A DNA stretch of 64,000 nt from Tolypothrix bouteillei VB521301 (GCF_000760695.4 NZ_JHEG04000001.1:6578204-6642203); one strand, 5' to 3'; shown: positions 1-11,513, counted from the stretch's first letter. Program-made: numbers and translations. Notes: generated by a model not told the origin, from the sequence alone.

Positions 1-64
1 AATTTATTATTAGCTGCAAGATGTAGCGATAACCGTAAAATATTGCGTCTGGAAAAAGTACACA

Positions 65-817
65 ATGGTAGACGAAAATCAACAGCAGAACAATACAAAT
101 CAGCAATCAGGTGAACTCACTGAGGAACAGCAAACAATGACCGACTCCACAGTTCAAATCAATGCCAATGACACCGGAAATGAGGTGAATCAGCAGTCAG
201 ACACTCAAACTGAGACCGTCTTAGAAACAACCGCTGCCAATCAAGACAGCAATGTGACTGCGACTGCTGAGACCACAAGCTATGAATCTAAAGCGAAAGA
301 CACTGAACTGACTCAACAAATTGAGTCTCTCAAAGCGCAGCTAGAAGAGCGCAGCACTCAGTATATGAGAATTGCGGCTGATTTTGAAAATTATCGCAAG
401 CGCAACCAAAAAGAGAAAGAAGACTTAGAACAGCAGCTCAAGCGCAATACAATTACGGAATTACTCCCAGTTGTCGATAATTTTGAACGGGCGCGGGCAC
501 AAATTAAACCTCAGAATGATGGTGAGATGACCATTCACAAGAGCTATCAAGGTGTTTATAAGCTCTTGGTCGATTGTCTCAAACGTCTCGGAGTTTCCCC
601 GATGCGTCCCGAGGGTCAACCCTTCGATCCAAATCTACATGAAGCAGTATTGCGGGAACCTACGGATGAATATCCTGAAGGAACAGTGTTAGAAGAGTTA
701 GTGCGCGGATATTACTTGGGCGAGCGAGTGCTGCGTCATGCTATGGTCAAAGTCGCTGCTCCAAAGGAAGATACCCCTTCTTCTGAGGACGATCTCTCAA
801 GTTCTGCAAATAGTTGA
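65..817 (+). CDS. grpE: GrpE, nucleotide exchange factor of DnaK
   Basis: GrpE releases ADP from DnaK in the cytoplasmic Hsp70 cycle. The 250-residue product has a Gln/Asn/Thr-rich, probably disordered N-terminal third (about residues 1-75). A long coiled coil follows (about 80-135, with [20 protein letters not shown]), then the beta-rich head with the family signature near the C-terminus ([30 protein letters not shown]). It lies 223 bp upstream of dnaK on the same strand, and dnaJ follows dnaK. No CIRCE operator is visible in the 64 bases before the start, and the window opens too close to exclude an upstream hrcA. Family assignment is secure. Confidence 0.97.
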   Translation: MVDENQQQNNTNQQSGELTEEQQTMTDSTVQINANDTGNEVNQQSDTQTETVLETTAANQDSNVTATAETTSYESKAKDTELTQQIESLKAQLEERSTQYMRIAADFENYRKRNQKEKEDLEQQLKRNTITELLPVVDNFERARAQIKPQNDGEMTIHKSYQGVYKLLVDCLKRLGVSPMRPEGQPFDPNLHEAVLREPTDEYPEGTVLEELVRGYYLGERVLRHAMVKVAAPKEDTPSSEDDLSSSANS

Positions 818-841
818 ACAGCTATCAGCTATTTGTCCGGT

Positions 842-885
842 GTCATTAGTCATTTAGTATTGGTTAACACCTCTTGACTAATGAC
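842..885. repeat. Inverted repeat between grpE and dnaK
   Basis: GTCATTAGTCA and TGACTAATGAC form an 11-bp perfect inverted repeat around a 22-base spacer, 25 bp after grpE. No T-run follows, so a classical terminator is not clear. It may be an STRR-derived hairpin or a processing/attenuation site between grpE and dnaK. Confidence 0.5.
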
Positions 886-1040
886 AGGATTGACATAATT
901 GACCGCAAATAGTGTATCCGCGTACATAATCAAGCCCGAAGTGCGTCAGCGCCTGACCGGTGGGAGCATATCTATAGCTAACACCGGGAATTGCTGCTCA
1001 ATCCCAGGGAAATAAATACTGTGTAAAGATACCGATATTT

Positions 1041-3002
1041 ATGAGCAAAGTTATTGGGATCGACTTAGGCACTACCAACAGTTGTGTCGCGGTTCTAGAA
1101 GGTGGTCAGCCGATTGTTATTTCTAATTCAGAAGGTGGGCGAACAACTCCCAGTATTGTGGGATTTGGAAAGGGTGGCGATCGCTTGATCGGTCAATTGG
1201 CAAAGCGTCAAGCTGTGACAAATGCTGAGAATACGATTTTTAGTATTAAGCGTTTTATTGGGCGTCGTTGGGAAGATACTGTTGCAGAACGAGAGCGTGT
1301 CCCATACAACTGTGTCAAAGGTAGAGACGAGACTGTCGATGTTCAGATTCGCGGGAGCAATTATACGCCCCAAGAAATTTCTGCCATGATCTTGCAAAAA
1401 CTCAAGCAAGATGCAGAAAGCTTTTTGGGTGAATCTGTGACCCAGGCAGTAATTACAGTACCGGCGTATTTCACAGACGCTCAAAGACAAGCCACAAAAG
1501 ATGCAGGTACTATCGCCGGACTTGAAGTCTTGCGGATTATCAACGAGCCGACGGCAGCTGCCTTAGCCTTTGGGTTGGACAAGCAAGACCAAGAACAATT
1601 GATTCTGGTGTTTGACTTGGGAGGTGGAACCTTCGATGTATCTATTCTACAACTTGGAGATGGGGTATTTGAAGTCAAAGCCACTTGTGGTAACAACCAT
1701 TTGGGAGGCGATGATTTTGACAACTGCATAGTGCTCTGGATGGTAGAACGCTTCAAGCAGCAGGAAAGAATCGATTTGACCCAAGATAAAATGGCGTTGC
1801 AACGCCTGCGAGAAGCGGCTGAAAAGGCAAAAATTGAACTTTCAAGCATGGGTTCCACTTCCATTAATTTGCCGTTTATCACTGCTAACGAAACGGGTCC
1901 CAAGCATCTGGAAATGGAACTCACCCGCGCCAAATTTGAAGAGATGGCAACAAGTCTTATTGAAGCCACCATTGAACCAATGCTTCAGGCGCTTAAAGAT
2001 GCCGAACTCAAACCTCAAGATATTGACAGAATTATTTTGGTGGGCGGTTCCACCCGCATTCCTGCGGTTCAAAACGCCCTCATGAAATTTTTTAACGGCA
2101 AAACTCCCGATCGCTCTATTAACCCCGATGAAGCAGTCGCGCTAGGGGCTGCTATCCAAGCGGGTGTTTTGGGTGGCGAAGTTGACAATCTACTTTTGCT
2201 GGATGTAACACCCCTGTCACTTGGAATTGAAACTTTGGGAGAAGTGTTTACAAAAATTATTGAACGTAACACCACAATTCCCACAAGCAAGTCTCAGATC
2301 TTTTCTACCGCAGTGGATGGACAAACCTCTGTAGAAATCCACGTCCTCCAAGGCGAACGGGCAATGGCGCGGGATAACAAGAGTTTGGGGAAATTCCTTT
2401 TGACAGGAATTCCACCTGCACCCCGTGGCGTACCCCAAATAGAGGTTGCCTTTGAAATTGATGTCAATGGTATTCTCAAAGTTTTGGCACAAGACAAAGG
2501 CACGGGGCGAGAACAAAGTATTCGGATTACCAATACAGGTGGCTTGAGTGCCAACGAAGTCGAAAGAATGCGGCAACAAGCGGAAATGTTTGCCGAAGAA
2601 GACAAAAGACGCATACAGTTGGTCGAACTTAAAAACCAAGCGGACAATTTGGTCTACAGTTATGAATCGACCATTAAAAGCAATGGCACGGTTGTTAGCG
2701 ACCAAATAAAAGCCTTAGCTGATGAAAAATTGCTCCGCCTAAAAGCATTGGCTACTGACGAGAACATCTCGGTAGCGGAATTCAAAGAGTGTTTGGAAGA
2801 CTTCCAGCAAACTTTGTTTAATCTTGGTGCTGAAGTATACAACCGTGCTGGGACTCCAAGTGATGACGCCTCTGAAGAATCAGAAGCGACATTGAAGTTA
2901 GAAGAACCTGTCGCCTCGGTCAGTGGAACAGCAACCCCGCAATTTAATTTTGATTTTGAAGACGAGAATACCATGCAGGCTGATTATGAAGCGATAGACT
3001 AG
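1041..3002 (+). CDS. dnaK: Hsp70 chaperone DnaK (DnaK2-like)
   Basis: ATP-driven Hsp70 chaperone that folds nascent and stress-damaged proteins with DnaJ and GrpE. The 653-residue protein opens with the phosphate-1 loop [14 protein letters not shown] and contains [15 protein letters not shown] (phosphate-2) and [13 protein letters not shown] (adenosine motif). The linker [17 protein letters not shown] leads to the substrate-binding domain (about 395-510) and helical lid. The tail (about 600-653) is acidic and ends in aromatic/acidic residues (FNFDFEDEN) rather than the EEVK-type end of E. coli DnaK. From memory of the families, the sequence resembles cyanobacterial DnaK2, the housekeeping paralogue. 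It has an 895-bp repeat-filled gap before dnaJ, so dnaJ may have its own promoter. Confidence 0.98.
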   Translation: MSKVIGIDLGTTNSCVAVLEGGQPIVISNSEGGRTTPSIVGFGKGGDRLIGQLAKRQAVTNAENTIFSIKRFIGRRWEDTVAERERVPYNCVKGRDETVDVQIRGSNYTPQEISAMILQKLKQDAESFLGESVTQAVITVPAYFTDAQRQATKDAGTIAGLEVLRIINEPTAAALAFGLDKQDQEQLILVFDLGGGTFDVSILQLGDGVFEVKATCGNNHLGGDDFDNCIVLWMVERFKQQERIDLTQDKMALQRLREAAEKAKIELSSMGSTSINLPFITANETGPKHLEMELTRAKFEEMATSLIEATIEPMLQALKDAELKPQDIDRIILVGGSTRIPAVQNALMKFFNGKTPDRSINPDEAVALGAAIQAGVLGGEVDNLLLLDVTPLSLGIETLGEVFTKIIERNTTIPTSKSQIFSTAVDGQTSVEIHVLQGERAMARDNKSLGKFLLTGIPPAPRGVPQIEVAFEIDVNGILKVLAQDKGTGREQSIRITNTGGLSANEVERMRQQAEMFAEEDKRRIQLVELKNQADNLVYSYESTIKSNGTVVSDQIKALADEKLLRLKALATDENISVAEFKECLEDFQQTLFNLGAEVYNRAGTPSDDASEESEATLKLEEPVASVSGTATPQFNFDFEDENTMQADYEAID

Positions 3003-3005
3003 TAG

Positions 3006-3410
3006 GCGGCTAATGGCTAATGGCTAATGGCTAATTGCTGATGGCTAATTGCTACAAACCACTAGCCCTATCTCCTTACGGAGAGCTAGTTGCTGTGAGT
3101 TCGGGCTAACCCTCTTATGGCAATGAGCTTGCTAGGCACAAGGGAACTTACTGGTCTCACCGTTCGTAGCGATGAACTCACCATTAGCCCTCCGGGTATC
3201 TCCTTACGGAGACGCTATGTGCAAGGCACACGCTTCGCGATGCCGCAGGCTATGCCCGTAAGGGCTGTACGCGTTGCGAAGCTATGCCCGCAGGGCTATA
3301 CGCCAGTCGCCAGGGCGCGGGAAACCCGCCTATGGCACCTTCGTGCCACGCTGCGCTATCAGCGCTGGACTCACCATTAGCCATTAGCAATTAGCCATTA
3401 GCCATTAGCT
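3006..3410. repeat. STRR-flanked cluster of small palindromes
   Basis: The left edge (about 3008-3052) is a tandem of GGCTAAT heptamers. The right edge (about 3376-3410) is the same heptamer inverted (ATTAGCC). Between them lie closely packed palindromes, including CTCCTTACGGAG, GCCCTTACGGGC-like, GCCCGCAGGGC and GGCACCTTCGTGCC. The whole block could fold back on itself. An open frame over 3117-3380 is made of these palindromes and is not a credible gene. This is the STRR/REP type of repeat known from heterocystous cyanobacteria. Confidence 0.8.
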
Positions 3411-5281
<1,871 letters not shown>

Positions 5282-5285
<4 letters not shown>

Positions 5286-6415
5286 GAGGGGAAGACCTAG
5301 AAACTACTGGGCAGTTATGGGGTACGGTTTTAGCCGTACAGGCTAATTTTTATCGAGTTCAGTTAGATTTGGAAGACAAGGGAGACAAGGAAGATACAGG
5401 TAACCCCTCTCCCCATCCCCCCCTCTCCCCATCCCCCCCTCTTTCCTCTCCCCATCCCCCCCTCCTCCTGTGTACCCGCAGAACTCGTTTGAAAAAAATC
5501 GGGCAACAGGTTATGGTAGGCGATCGCGTGGTTGTTGAAGAACCTGACTGGGCGGGTGGTAGAGGAGCAATTTCAGAAGTTTTACCCCGTAGAAGTGAAT
5601 TAGATCGTCCGGCAATTGCTAATGTGGATAGAATTTTGTTAGTCTTTGCCGTGGCAGATCCGCCTTTAGAACCTTACCAATTGAGCCGTTTTTTGTTAAA
5701 AGCTGAGTCCACAGGTTTAGACGTGGTTTTATGCTTGAATAAGAGCGATTTGATTTCCACCGAACAGCAAAGAGAAATTAGCGATCGCTTAGCCAGTTGG
5801 GGTTACGAACCACTGTTTGTCAGTGTCAATCAAAGTATAAATATTAACAAAATAGCAACTAGTCTTAAAGAAAAAATTACCGTTATAGCCGGACCATCAG
5901 GTGTTGGAAAGTCTAGCTTAATCAATGCACTCATTCCCAATGCCAACCTACGAGTAGGAGAAATTTCCGGCAAACTAGCAAGAGGTCGCCATACCACCCG
6001 TCATGTAGAACTATTTGAAATGCCAGATGGTGGTTTGCTTGCGGATACTCCTGGTTTTAATCAACCCGACCTTGATATTGCGCCTGAAGAATTAGCAAGT
6101 TTATTTCCAGAAGCAAGGCAGAGACTAGCTGTAGAAAGTTGCCGTTTTAGTGATTGCTTGCATAGAGAGGAACCGGAGTGTGTAGTGCGTGGAGATTGGG
6201 AAAGATACCAGCACTACTTAGATTTTCTAGAAGAAGCCATCCTGCGTCAAACTCATCTCAATCAACAAGCAGATCCTGAATCAACTGTCAAGGCAAAAAC
6301 CAAAGGAAAGGGACAGACTAAGTACGAGCCAAAGCTCGAAAGTAAAAAATATCGCCGTGTCTCTCGCAAGACTCAGTTGCAAGAGTTACAAGAGTTATAT
6401 CGGGACGAGGAATAA
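5282..6415 (+). CDS. rsgA: Ribosome small-subunit GTPase RsgA (YjeQ)
   Basis: RsgA is a circularly permuted GTPase that checks late 30S maturation. The motif order confirms the permutation: G4 (CLNKSD, about residue 155) precedes G1 (GPSGVGKSSL, about 203) and G3 (DTPG, about 257). A C-terminal zinc-binding segment (CRFSDCLHREEPEC) and a basic tail (about 330-377) follow. The N-terminal OB domain is interrupted at about residues 29-62 by a Pro/Ser/Leu low-complexity insert coded by C/T-rich repeats. Flanking OB strands (YRVQLDLE and LLLCTRRTRLKK) resume normally and the frame is kept. The start overlaps the TusA-like stop. Confidence 0.95.
5375..5470 (+). repeat. C/T-rich minisatellite inside rsgA
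   Basis: GGGAGACAAGG-type sequence followed by repeated CCCCATCCCCCCCTCTC units. It is translated in frame as DKGDKEDTG then PSPHPPLSPSPPLSSPHPPL. The same sequence class occurs inside rnpA, in the STAND/WD40 gene, ahead of the VWA gene, and in intergenic DNA near 44300 and 45490. Confidence 0.8.
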
Positions 6416-6583
6416 GGGGCTTCCAAATCAACTCCCGAACAGCCCTTTATTACTTAAAAACGTAGGGTGAGTGTGGAGTGTCCACCAATAGTGCCAATGC
6501 GAATAGCGCTAGCAGCAAGCGGTTTTAAACCGATAACATATTTGATTTAAAAGGATAACATATAAATAAAAGCAAGGTCTTGT

Positions 6584-7282
6584 ATGTCTCAGCCGCTTGC
6601 CACCACCTCTGTCGTAAAGGATGATACTCAAGGTATAATTTTTCCACCTGGTGACCTTTATAGCGACGAACCCCCCTTGGAAAGCGATCTACACCGCGAA
6701 CAAATTGAATTGCTTGTCCGCCTAATCAAGTGGTATTGGCGAGAACGTCAGGATTTTTATGCCACGGGTAACCTAACTGTATATTTTAGCCCCAATCAAA
6801 AAAAGTCGGAAGATTTCAGGGGACCAGATTTCTTGGTAGTTTTAGATACAGAAAAGAAAGACCGCAAAAGTTGGGTGGTATGGCAAGAAGACGGTAAATA
6901 TCCCAACATCATCATAGAGTTGTTATCAGATTCCACTGCGGCTGTTGATAGAGGACTGAAAAAGCAAATATACCAAAATACATTTCGGACTCCTGATTAC
7001 TTCTGGTTTGACCCAGTGAGTCTGGAATTTCAAGGATTTCACATACTAGATGGGCAGTATCAAGAACTGATACCAACTCCAGAAGGTTGGTTGTGGAGCC
7101 AGCAGTTAGGGCTGTATTTGGGAGTGGTGGAGCGAAAATTGCGCTTTTTCACCCCAGATGGACAGCTAGTACTGCTACCGGAAGAGGACGCAAACCAACA
7201 ACTGGAGCAGGAAAGGCAAAAGGTTGAAAGATTAGCACAAAGGTTGCGAGCCGCAGGAATTGACCCAGATGAACTGGTATAA
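6584..7282 (+). CDS. Uma2-family (DUF820) putative endonuclease, tandem copy 1
   Basis: Uma2/DUF820 proteins have a PD-(D/E)XK nuclease fold, are greatly expanded in cyanobacteria, and have no settled role. In this 232-residue copy the likely catalytic residues sit in GPDFLVV (Asp), NIIIELLSDST (Glu) and RGLKKQIYQ (Lys). The product ends with one coiled-coil unit (NQQLEQE) and the basic tail QKVERLAQRLRAAGIDPDELV. The same IDP-D-(L/I) ending recurs in other Uma2 genes of the window. It is the first of three head-to-tail copies with nearly identical proteins. Confidence 0.9.
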   Translation: MSQPLATTSVVKDDTQGIIFPPGDLYSDEPPLESDLHREQIELLVRLIKWYWRERQDFYATGNLTVYFSPNQKKSEDFRGPDFLVVLDTEKKDRKSWVVWQEDGKYPNIIIELLSDSTAAVDRGLKKQIYQNTFRTPDYFWFDPVSLEFQGFHILDGQYQELIPTPEGWLWSQQLGLYLGVVERKLRFFTPDGQLVLLPEEDANQQLEQERQKVERLAQRLRAAGIDPDELV

Positions 7283-7397
7283 AACGCGTTCTTGATGACC
7301 CTTGTAACGCTTGTATTGGTTTCATTTGCGGTATCAGACAACCTACAAGCAAATGAGTCACGATAGCATACATTTAAACAAAACTAGAATTTTTCTT

Positions 7398-8138
7398 ATG
7401 TCTCAGCCGCTTGCCACCACCTCTGTTGTCAAGGATGATACTCAAGGTATAATTTTTCCACCTGGTGACCTTTATAGCGACGAACCCCCCTTGGAAAGCG
7501 ATCTACACCGCGAACAAATTGAATTGCTCGTCCGCCTGATAAAGTGGTACTGGCGAGAACGTCAGGATTTTTATGCCACGGGGAACCTAACTGTATATTT
7601 TAGCCCCAATCAAAAAAAGTCGGAAGATTTCAGGGGACCAGATTTCTTGGTAGTTTTAGATACAGAAAAGAAAGACCGTAAAAGTTGGGTTGTATGGCAA
7701 GAAGACGGTAAATATCCCAACATCATCATAGAGTTGTTATCAGATTCCACTGCGGCTGTTGATAGAGGACTGAAAAAGCAAATATATCAAAACACATTTC
7801 GGACTCCTGATTACTTTTGGTTTGACCCAGTGAGTCTGGAATTTCAAGGATTTCACATACTAGATGGGCAGTATCAAGAACTGATACCAACTCCAGAAGG
7901 TTGGTTGTGGAGCCAGCAGTTGGGGCTGTATTTGGGAGTGGTGGAGCGGAAATTGCGCTTTTTTACCCCAGATGGACAGCTAGTACTGCTACCAGAAGAG
8001 GACGCAAACCAACAACTAGAGCAAACAAATCAACAACTGGAGCAAACAAACCAACAGTTAGAGCAGGAACGGCAAAAGGTTGAAAGATTAGCACAAAGAT
8101 TGCGAGCCGCAGGAATTGACCCAGATGAACTGGTATAA
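7398..8138 (+). CDS. Uma2-family putative endonuclease, tandem copy 2
   Basis: Duplicate of the preceding gene. The start at MSQPLATTSVV matches copy 1; an earlier in-frame ATG would translate the duplicated intergenic spacer. The catalytic domain is residue-for-residue the same as copy 1 apart from the tail, while DNA differences are silent (for example GTC-GTA becomes GTT-GTC early in the gene). The C-terminal coiled coil has three QQLEQ units where copy 1 has one: two extra 21-bp units were added without disturbing the frame. The 115-bp spacer downstream is almost the same as the spacer upstream. Confidence 0.9.
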   Translation: MSQPLATTSVVKDDTQGIIFPPGDLYSDEPPLESDLHREQIELLVRLIKWYWRERQDFYATGNLTVYFSPNQKKSEDFRGPDFLVVLDTEKKDRKSWVVWQEDGKYPNIIIELLSDSTAAVDRGLKKQIYQNTFRTPDYFWFDPVSLEFQGFHILDGQYQELIPTPEGWLWSQQLGLYLGVVERKLRFFTPDGQLVLLPEEDANQQLEQTNQQLEQTNQQLEQERQKVERLAQRLRAAGIDPDELV

Positions 8139-8253
8139 AACGCGTTCTTGATGACCCTTGTAACTCTTGCATTGGGTTTAATAGCGATGTCAGACAACCT
8201 ACAAGCAAGTGAGTCACGATAGCATAGATTTAAACAAAACCAAAATTTTTCTT

Positions 8254-9012
8254 ATGTCTCAGCCGCTTGCCACCACCTCTGTCGTAAAGGATGATACTCA
8301 AGGTATAATTTTTCCACCTGGTGACCTTTATAGCGACGAACCCCCCTTGGAAAGCGATCTACACCGCGAACAAATTGAATTGCTCGTCCGCCTGATAAAG
8401 TGGTACTGGCGAGAACGTCAGGATTTTTATGCCACGGGGAACCTAACTGTATATTTTAGCCCCAATCAAAAAAAGTCGGAAGATTTCAGGGGACCAGATT
8501 TCTTGGTAGTTTTAGATACAGAAAAGAAAGACCGCAAAAGTTGGGTGGTGTGGCAAGAAGACGGTAAATATCCCAACATCATCATAGAGTTGTTATCAGA
8601 TTCCACTGCATCTGTCGATAGAGGACTGAAAAAGCAAATATACCAAAACACATTTCGGACTCCTGATTACTTTTGGTTTGACCCAGTGAGTTTGGAATTT
8701 CAAGGATTTCACATACTAGATGGACAGTATCAAGAACTGATACCAACTCCAGAAGGTTGGTTGTGGAGCCAGCAGTTGGGGCTGTATTTGGGAGTGGTGG
8801 AGCGAAAATTGCGCTTTTTCACCCCAGATGGACAGCTAGTACTGCTACCAGAAGAGGACGCAAATCAACAACTAGAGCAAACAAATCAACAACTAGAGCA
8901 AACAAATCAACAACTAGAGCAAACAAATCAACAACTAGAGCAGGAACGGCAGAAAGTTGAAAGATTAGCACAAAGATTGCGAGCCGCAGGAATTGATCCA
9001 GATGAACTGTAA
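8254..9012 (+). CDS. Uma2-family putative endonuclease, tandem copy 3
   Basis: Third copy, again starting at MSQPLATTSVV. The protein differs from copy 2 by one Ala-to-Ser change in the DSTASVDRG segment next to the presumed catalytic Glu. It also has a fourth QQLEQTN heptad and loses the last Val, ending DPDEL. Four consecutive 21-bp repeats are nearly identical in DNA, which points to recent slippage expansion. Glutamine-rich heptads suggest self-association or partner choice through a coiled coil of variable length. That is an inference. Confidence 0.9.
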   Translation: MSQPLATTSVVKDDTQGIIFPPGDLYSDEPPLESDLHREQIELLVRLIKWYWRERQDFYATGNLTVYFSPNQKKSEDFRGPDFLVVLDTEKKDRKSWVVWQEDGKYPNIIIELLSDSTASVDRGLKKQIYQNTFRTPDYFWFDPVSLEFQGFHILDGQYQELIPTPEGWLWSQQLGLYLGVVERKLRFFTPDGQLVLLPEEDANQQLEQTNQQLEQTNQQLEQTNQQLEQERQKVERLAQRLRAAGIDPDEL

Positions 9013-9065
9013 AAATATGATTTTTCCTAGCTAACCCAAACTATACGTGGGAGAGTGAAGCAAGA

Positions 9066-9635
9066 ATGAGTCAAAGAATCACCGAACAAATACGCTGGAC
9101 AACATCTGATTTAGAATTATTGGCACGTGATGAGTGGAAGCGCTATGAAATTATTGATGGAGAATTATTTGTGACTAGAGCACCTCACTGGGGACATCAA
9201 CGTGCGACTGGTAATATTCATTTAGAATTACAAAGTTGGTCTAGAACCAGTGGATTGGGTGAAGCTATTCCAACTCCGGGCATAATTTTTACAGATGCTG
9301 ATAACGTTATTCCTGACGTGGTTTGGATCTCTAACGAGCGCTTGTCCCAATTATTGGATGAAGAGGGGCATTTGACAGGCGCACCAGAATTGATTGTAGA
9401 AGTTCTTTCACCAGGAGCTACGAACGAGCGTAGAGATCGAGAAGCTAAATTAAAGCTGTACTCATTAAAAGGAGTTCAGGAATATTGGATTGCGGATTGG
9501 CGGTTGCAGCAGATAGAGATCTATCGTAGAGACGCTGCTCAATTGAGACAAATCGCAACTTTGCTCCCAAATGACGAAATTACTTCCCCGCTATTGCCCG
9601 GTTTTAGCACTCAAGTCCAGCGCTTTTTTACTTGA
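9066..9635 (+). CDS. Uma2-family putative endonuclease (divergent)
   Basis: A 189-residue Uma2 protein of a different subfamily from the tandem copies. It has the short form ITEQIRWTTSDLELLARDEWKRYEIIDGELF, the presumed active-site residues in NVIPDVVWI, ELIVEVLSPG and DREAKLKLY, and the typical ending VQEYWIADW. There is no coiled-coil tail. It lies 53 bp after the third tandem copy, so it may be cotranscribed, but low sequence similarity shows it is not part of that duplication. Substrate unknown. Confidence 0.9.
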   Translation: MSQRITEQIRWTTSDLELLARDEWKRYEIIDGELFVTRAPHWGHQRATGNIHLELQSWSRTSGLGEAIPTPGIIFTDADNVIPDVVWISNERLSQLLDEEGHLTGAPELIVEVLSPGATNERRDREAKLKLYSLKGVQEYWIADWRLQQIEIYRRDAAQLRQIATLLPNDEITSPLLPGFSTQVQRFFT

Positions 9636-9811
9636 TCGTATAACTTTTTGAAGTATTAGGAACTAACTGGTCACCAGTTACCGATCGCGGTCGCAGTATT
9701 TTGAAGAGTTGGGCGAAAAACTGATACGATCCCCAGAAAGTCTTAAAATACTCTTAAATCTTCCAAATCCCCAACCTTCAATCTACACGTACCACCTCGG
9801 AACTATTTATT

Positions 9812-11404
9812 ATGGCTATCGGCTACGTTGCGCTCGTACTCCATGCACATCTGCCCTTCGTTCGTCACCCTGAAAGTGACTATGTGTTGGAAGAAGAATG
9901 GCTCTATGAAGCCATTACAGAAACTTATGTACCCTTGCTGAGAGTATTTGAAGGCTTAAAGCGAGATGGCGTTGACTTTAAAATCACGATGAGCATGACA
10001 CCACCACTTGTGTCCATGCTGCGAGATCCTCTACTACAAGAACGGTACGATGACCACTTAGCTAAACTAGAAGAACTTATAGAACTAGAAATCGAACATA
10101 ATGCACAGAACGGTCATGTTCGTTATTTAGCGGAGCATTATGCGAGTGAGTTTAACGCAACGCGAGAACTTTGGGAACGCTATAAGGGGGACTTGGTAAC
10201 AGCTTTTAAGCAGTTCCAGGATACAAATAACTTAGAAATCATTACCTGTGGTGCCACTCACGGCTACTTACCACTCATGAAGATGTACCCACAAGCCGTG
10301 TGGGCGCAAATTAAAGTAGCTTGCGAACACTACGAAGAAAATTTTGGACGCCCCCCCAAAGGTATTTGGTTACCAGAGTGCGCCTATTTTGAAGGTTTGG
10401 AGCGGATGTTAGCTGATTCAGGGTTGCGCTACTTCCTCACGGATGGACATGGCATTCTTTATGCTCGTCCTCGCCCTCGATTTGGGACTTATGCCCCAAT
10501 TTTTACAGAAACTGGTGTTGCTGCTTTTGGTCGAGACCATGAATCTTCTCAACAAGTTTGGTCTTCTGAGGTAGGTTATCCCGGAGCACCAGAATATCGG
10601 GAGTTTTACAAAGACTTGGGTTGGGAAGCAGAATATGAGTATATCAAGCCCTACATTATGCCCAACGGTCAGCGTAAGAATACGGGCATCAAATATCATA
10701 AAATTACCGGTCGCGGTTTGGGGTTGGGTGATAAAGCTCTCTACGATCCTTACTGGGCAAGGGAAAAAGCTGCAGAACACGCTGCTAACTTCATGTACAA
10801 TCGAGAGCGGCAAGCAGAGCATCTTTATGGTATAATGCAGCGACCTCCAGTGATTGTTTCTCCCTATGATGCAGAATTATTCGGGCATTGGTGGTATGAG
10901 GGACCGTGGTTTATTGATTACCTCTTCCGTAAGTCGTGGTTTGACCAACAGACTTACGCCATGACTCACTTAGCGGATTATTTAAAAGCACATCCAACCC
11001 AACAAGTTTGCCGTCCCTCTCAGTCGAGTTGGGGTTACAAAGGATTCCACGAGTATTGGTTGAACGAGACAAATACTTGGATTTACCCCCATTTGCATAA
11101 AGCAGCAGAACGGATGATTGAAATATCAACTCGCGAACCTGAAGATGAGTTGGAATGGAGAGCGTTAAATCAAGCCGCACGAGAACTGCTATTGGCACAA
11201 TCCTCAGACTGGGCGTTTATTATGCGGACGGGAACAATGGTACCCTATGCAGTGAGACGCACGCGATCGCACCTCATGCGTTTTAACAAGCTTTATGAAG
11301 ACGTTAAAATTGGCAAAATCGACAGCGGTTGGTTGGAAAAAGTTGAATTGATGGATAATATCTTCCCCAGTATCAACTACCGCGTTTACCGTCCCTTGTC
11401 ATAA
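9812..11404 (+). CDS. GH57 1,4-alpha-glucan branching enzyme
   Basis: Glycoside hydrolase family 57 protein of 530 residues, of the DUF1957-containing branching enzyme type that makes alpha-1,6 branches in glycogen. The N-terminus GYVALVLHAHLPFVRHPE is the first GH57 motif. The presumed nucleophile is Glu189 in GIWLPECAYF and the acid/base is Asp353 in SPYDAELFGHWWYEGP. The C-terminal helical domain (about 420-530) carries WAFIMRTGTMVPYA. It is complete. Its neighbours are unrelated Uma2 genes, so it appears to stand alone. An amylopullulanase-like GH57 is less likely because the length and the HLPFVRHPE start match branching enzymes. Confidence 0.92.
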   Translation: MAIGYVALVLHAHLPFVRHPESDYVLEEEWLYEAITETYVPLLRVFEGLKRDGVDFKITMSMTPPLVSMLRDPLLQERYDDHLAKLEELIELEIEHNAQNGHVRYLAEHYASEFNATRELWERYKGDLVTAFKQFQDTNNLEIITCGATHGYLPLMKMYPQAVWAQIKVACEHYEENFGRPPKGIWLPECAYFEGLERMLADSGLRYFLTDGHGILYARPRPRFGTYAPIFTETGVAAFGRDHESSQQVWSSEVGYPGAPEYREFYKDLGWEAEYEYIKPYIMPNGQRKNTGIKYHKITGRGLGLGDKALYDPYWAREKAAEHAANFMYNRERQAEHLYGIMQRPPVIVSPYDAELFGHWWYEGPWFIDYLFRKSWFDQQTYAMTHLADYLKAHPTQQVCRPSQSSWGYKGFHEYWLNETNTWIYPHLHKAAERMIEISTREPEDELEWRALNQAARELLLAQSSDWAFIMRTGTMVPYAVRRTRSHLMRFNKLYEDVKIGKIDSGWLEKVELMDNIFPSINYRVYRPLS

Positions 11405-11423
11405 AAGCAACGCCTGTTATTAT

Positions 11424-11478
11424 GCCCCCTCAGAATGGAATTCTGGGGCTATACAAACAAAGCCCGCCTGCGCGGGCT
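11424..11478. repeat. Two-hairpin dispersed element (copy A)
   Basis: Hairpin 1 is AGCCCGC-CTGC-GCGGGCT (11461-11478). Hairpin 2 is CAGAAT-GGA-ATTCTG with flanking CCC/GGG pairs (about 11426-11448). They are joined by CTATACAAACAAA. A related copy in inverted arrangement is at 57356-57465. It follows the GH57 gene and may also end transcription from either side. Confidence 0.75.
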
Positions 11479-11513
11479 ATTTGATAAAGGATTTTCAAGT
11501 ATCTGAGGGGGAT

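Larger units (their letters stand above)
6584..9012 (+). repeat. Three-copy tandem gene duplication
   Basis: Three units of about 815-855 bp in direct orientation. Each is a Uma2 gene, and the 115-bp spacers at 7283-7397 and 8139-8253 match at most positions (both begin AACGCGTTCTTGATGACCC). Substitutions are mosaic: copies 2 and 3 share some variants, copies 1 and 3 share others, which suggests gene conversion after duplication. Confidence 0.9.

Noticed and set aside
1..64. CIRCE/HrcA operator ahead of grpE
   Set aside because: No TTAGCACTC-N9-GAGTGCTAA pattern is present in the visible upstream bases.
3117..3380. Open frame of 87 codons between dnaK and dnaJ
   Set aside because: It is composed of consecutive palindromic repeat units, has no ribosome site and no family-like sequence.
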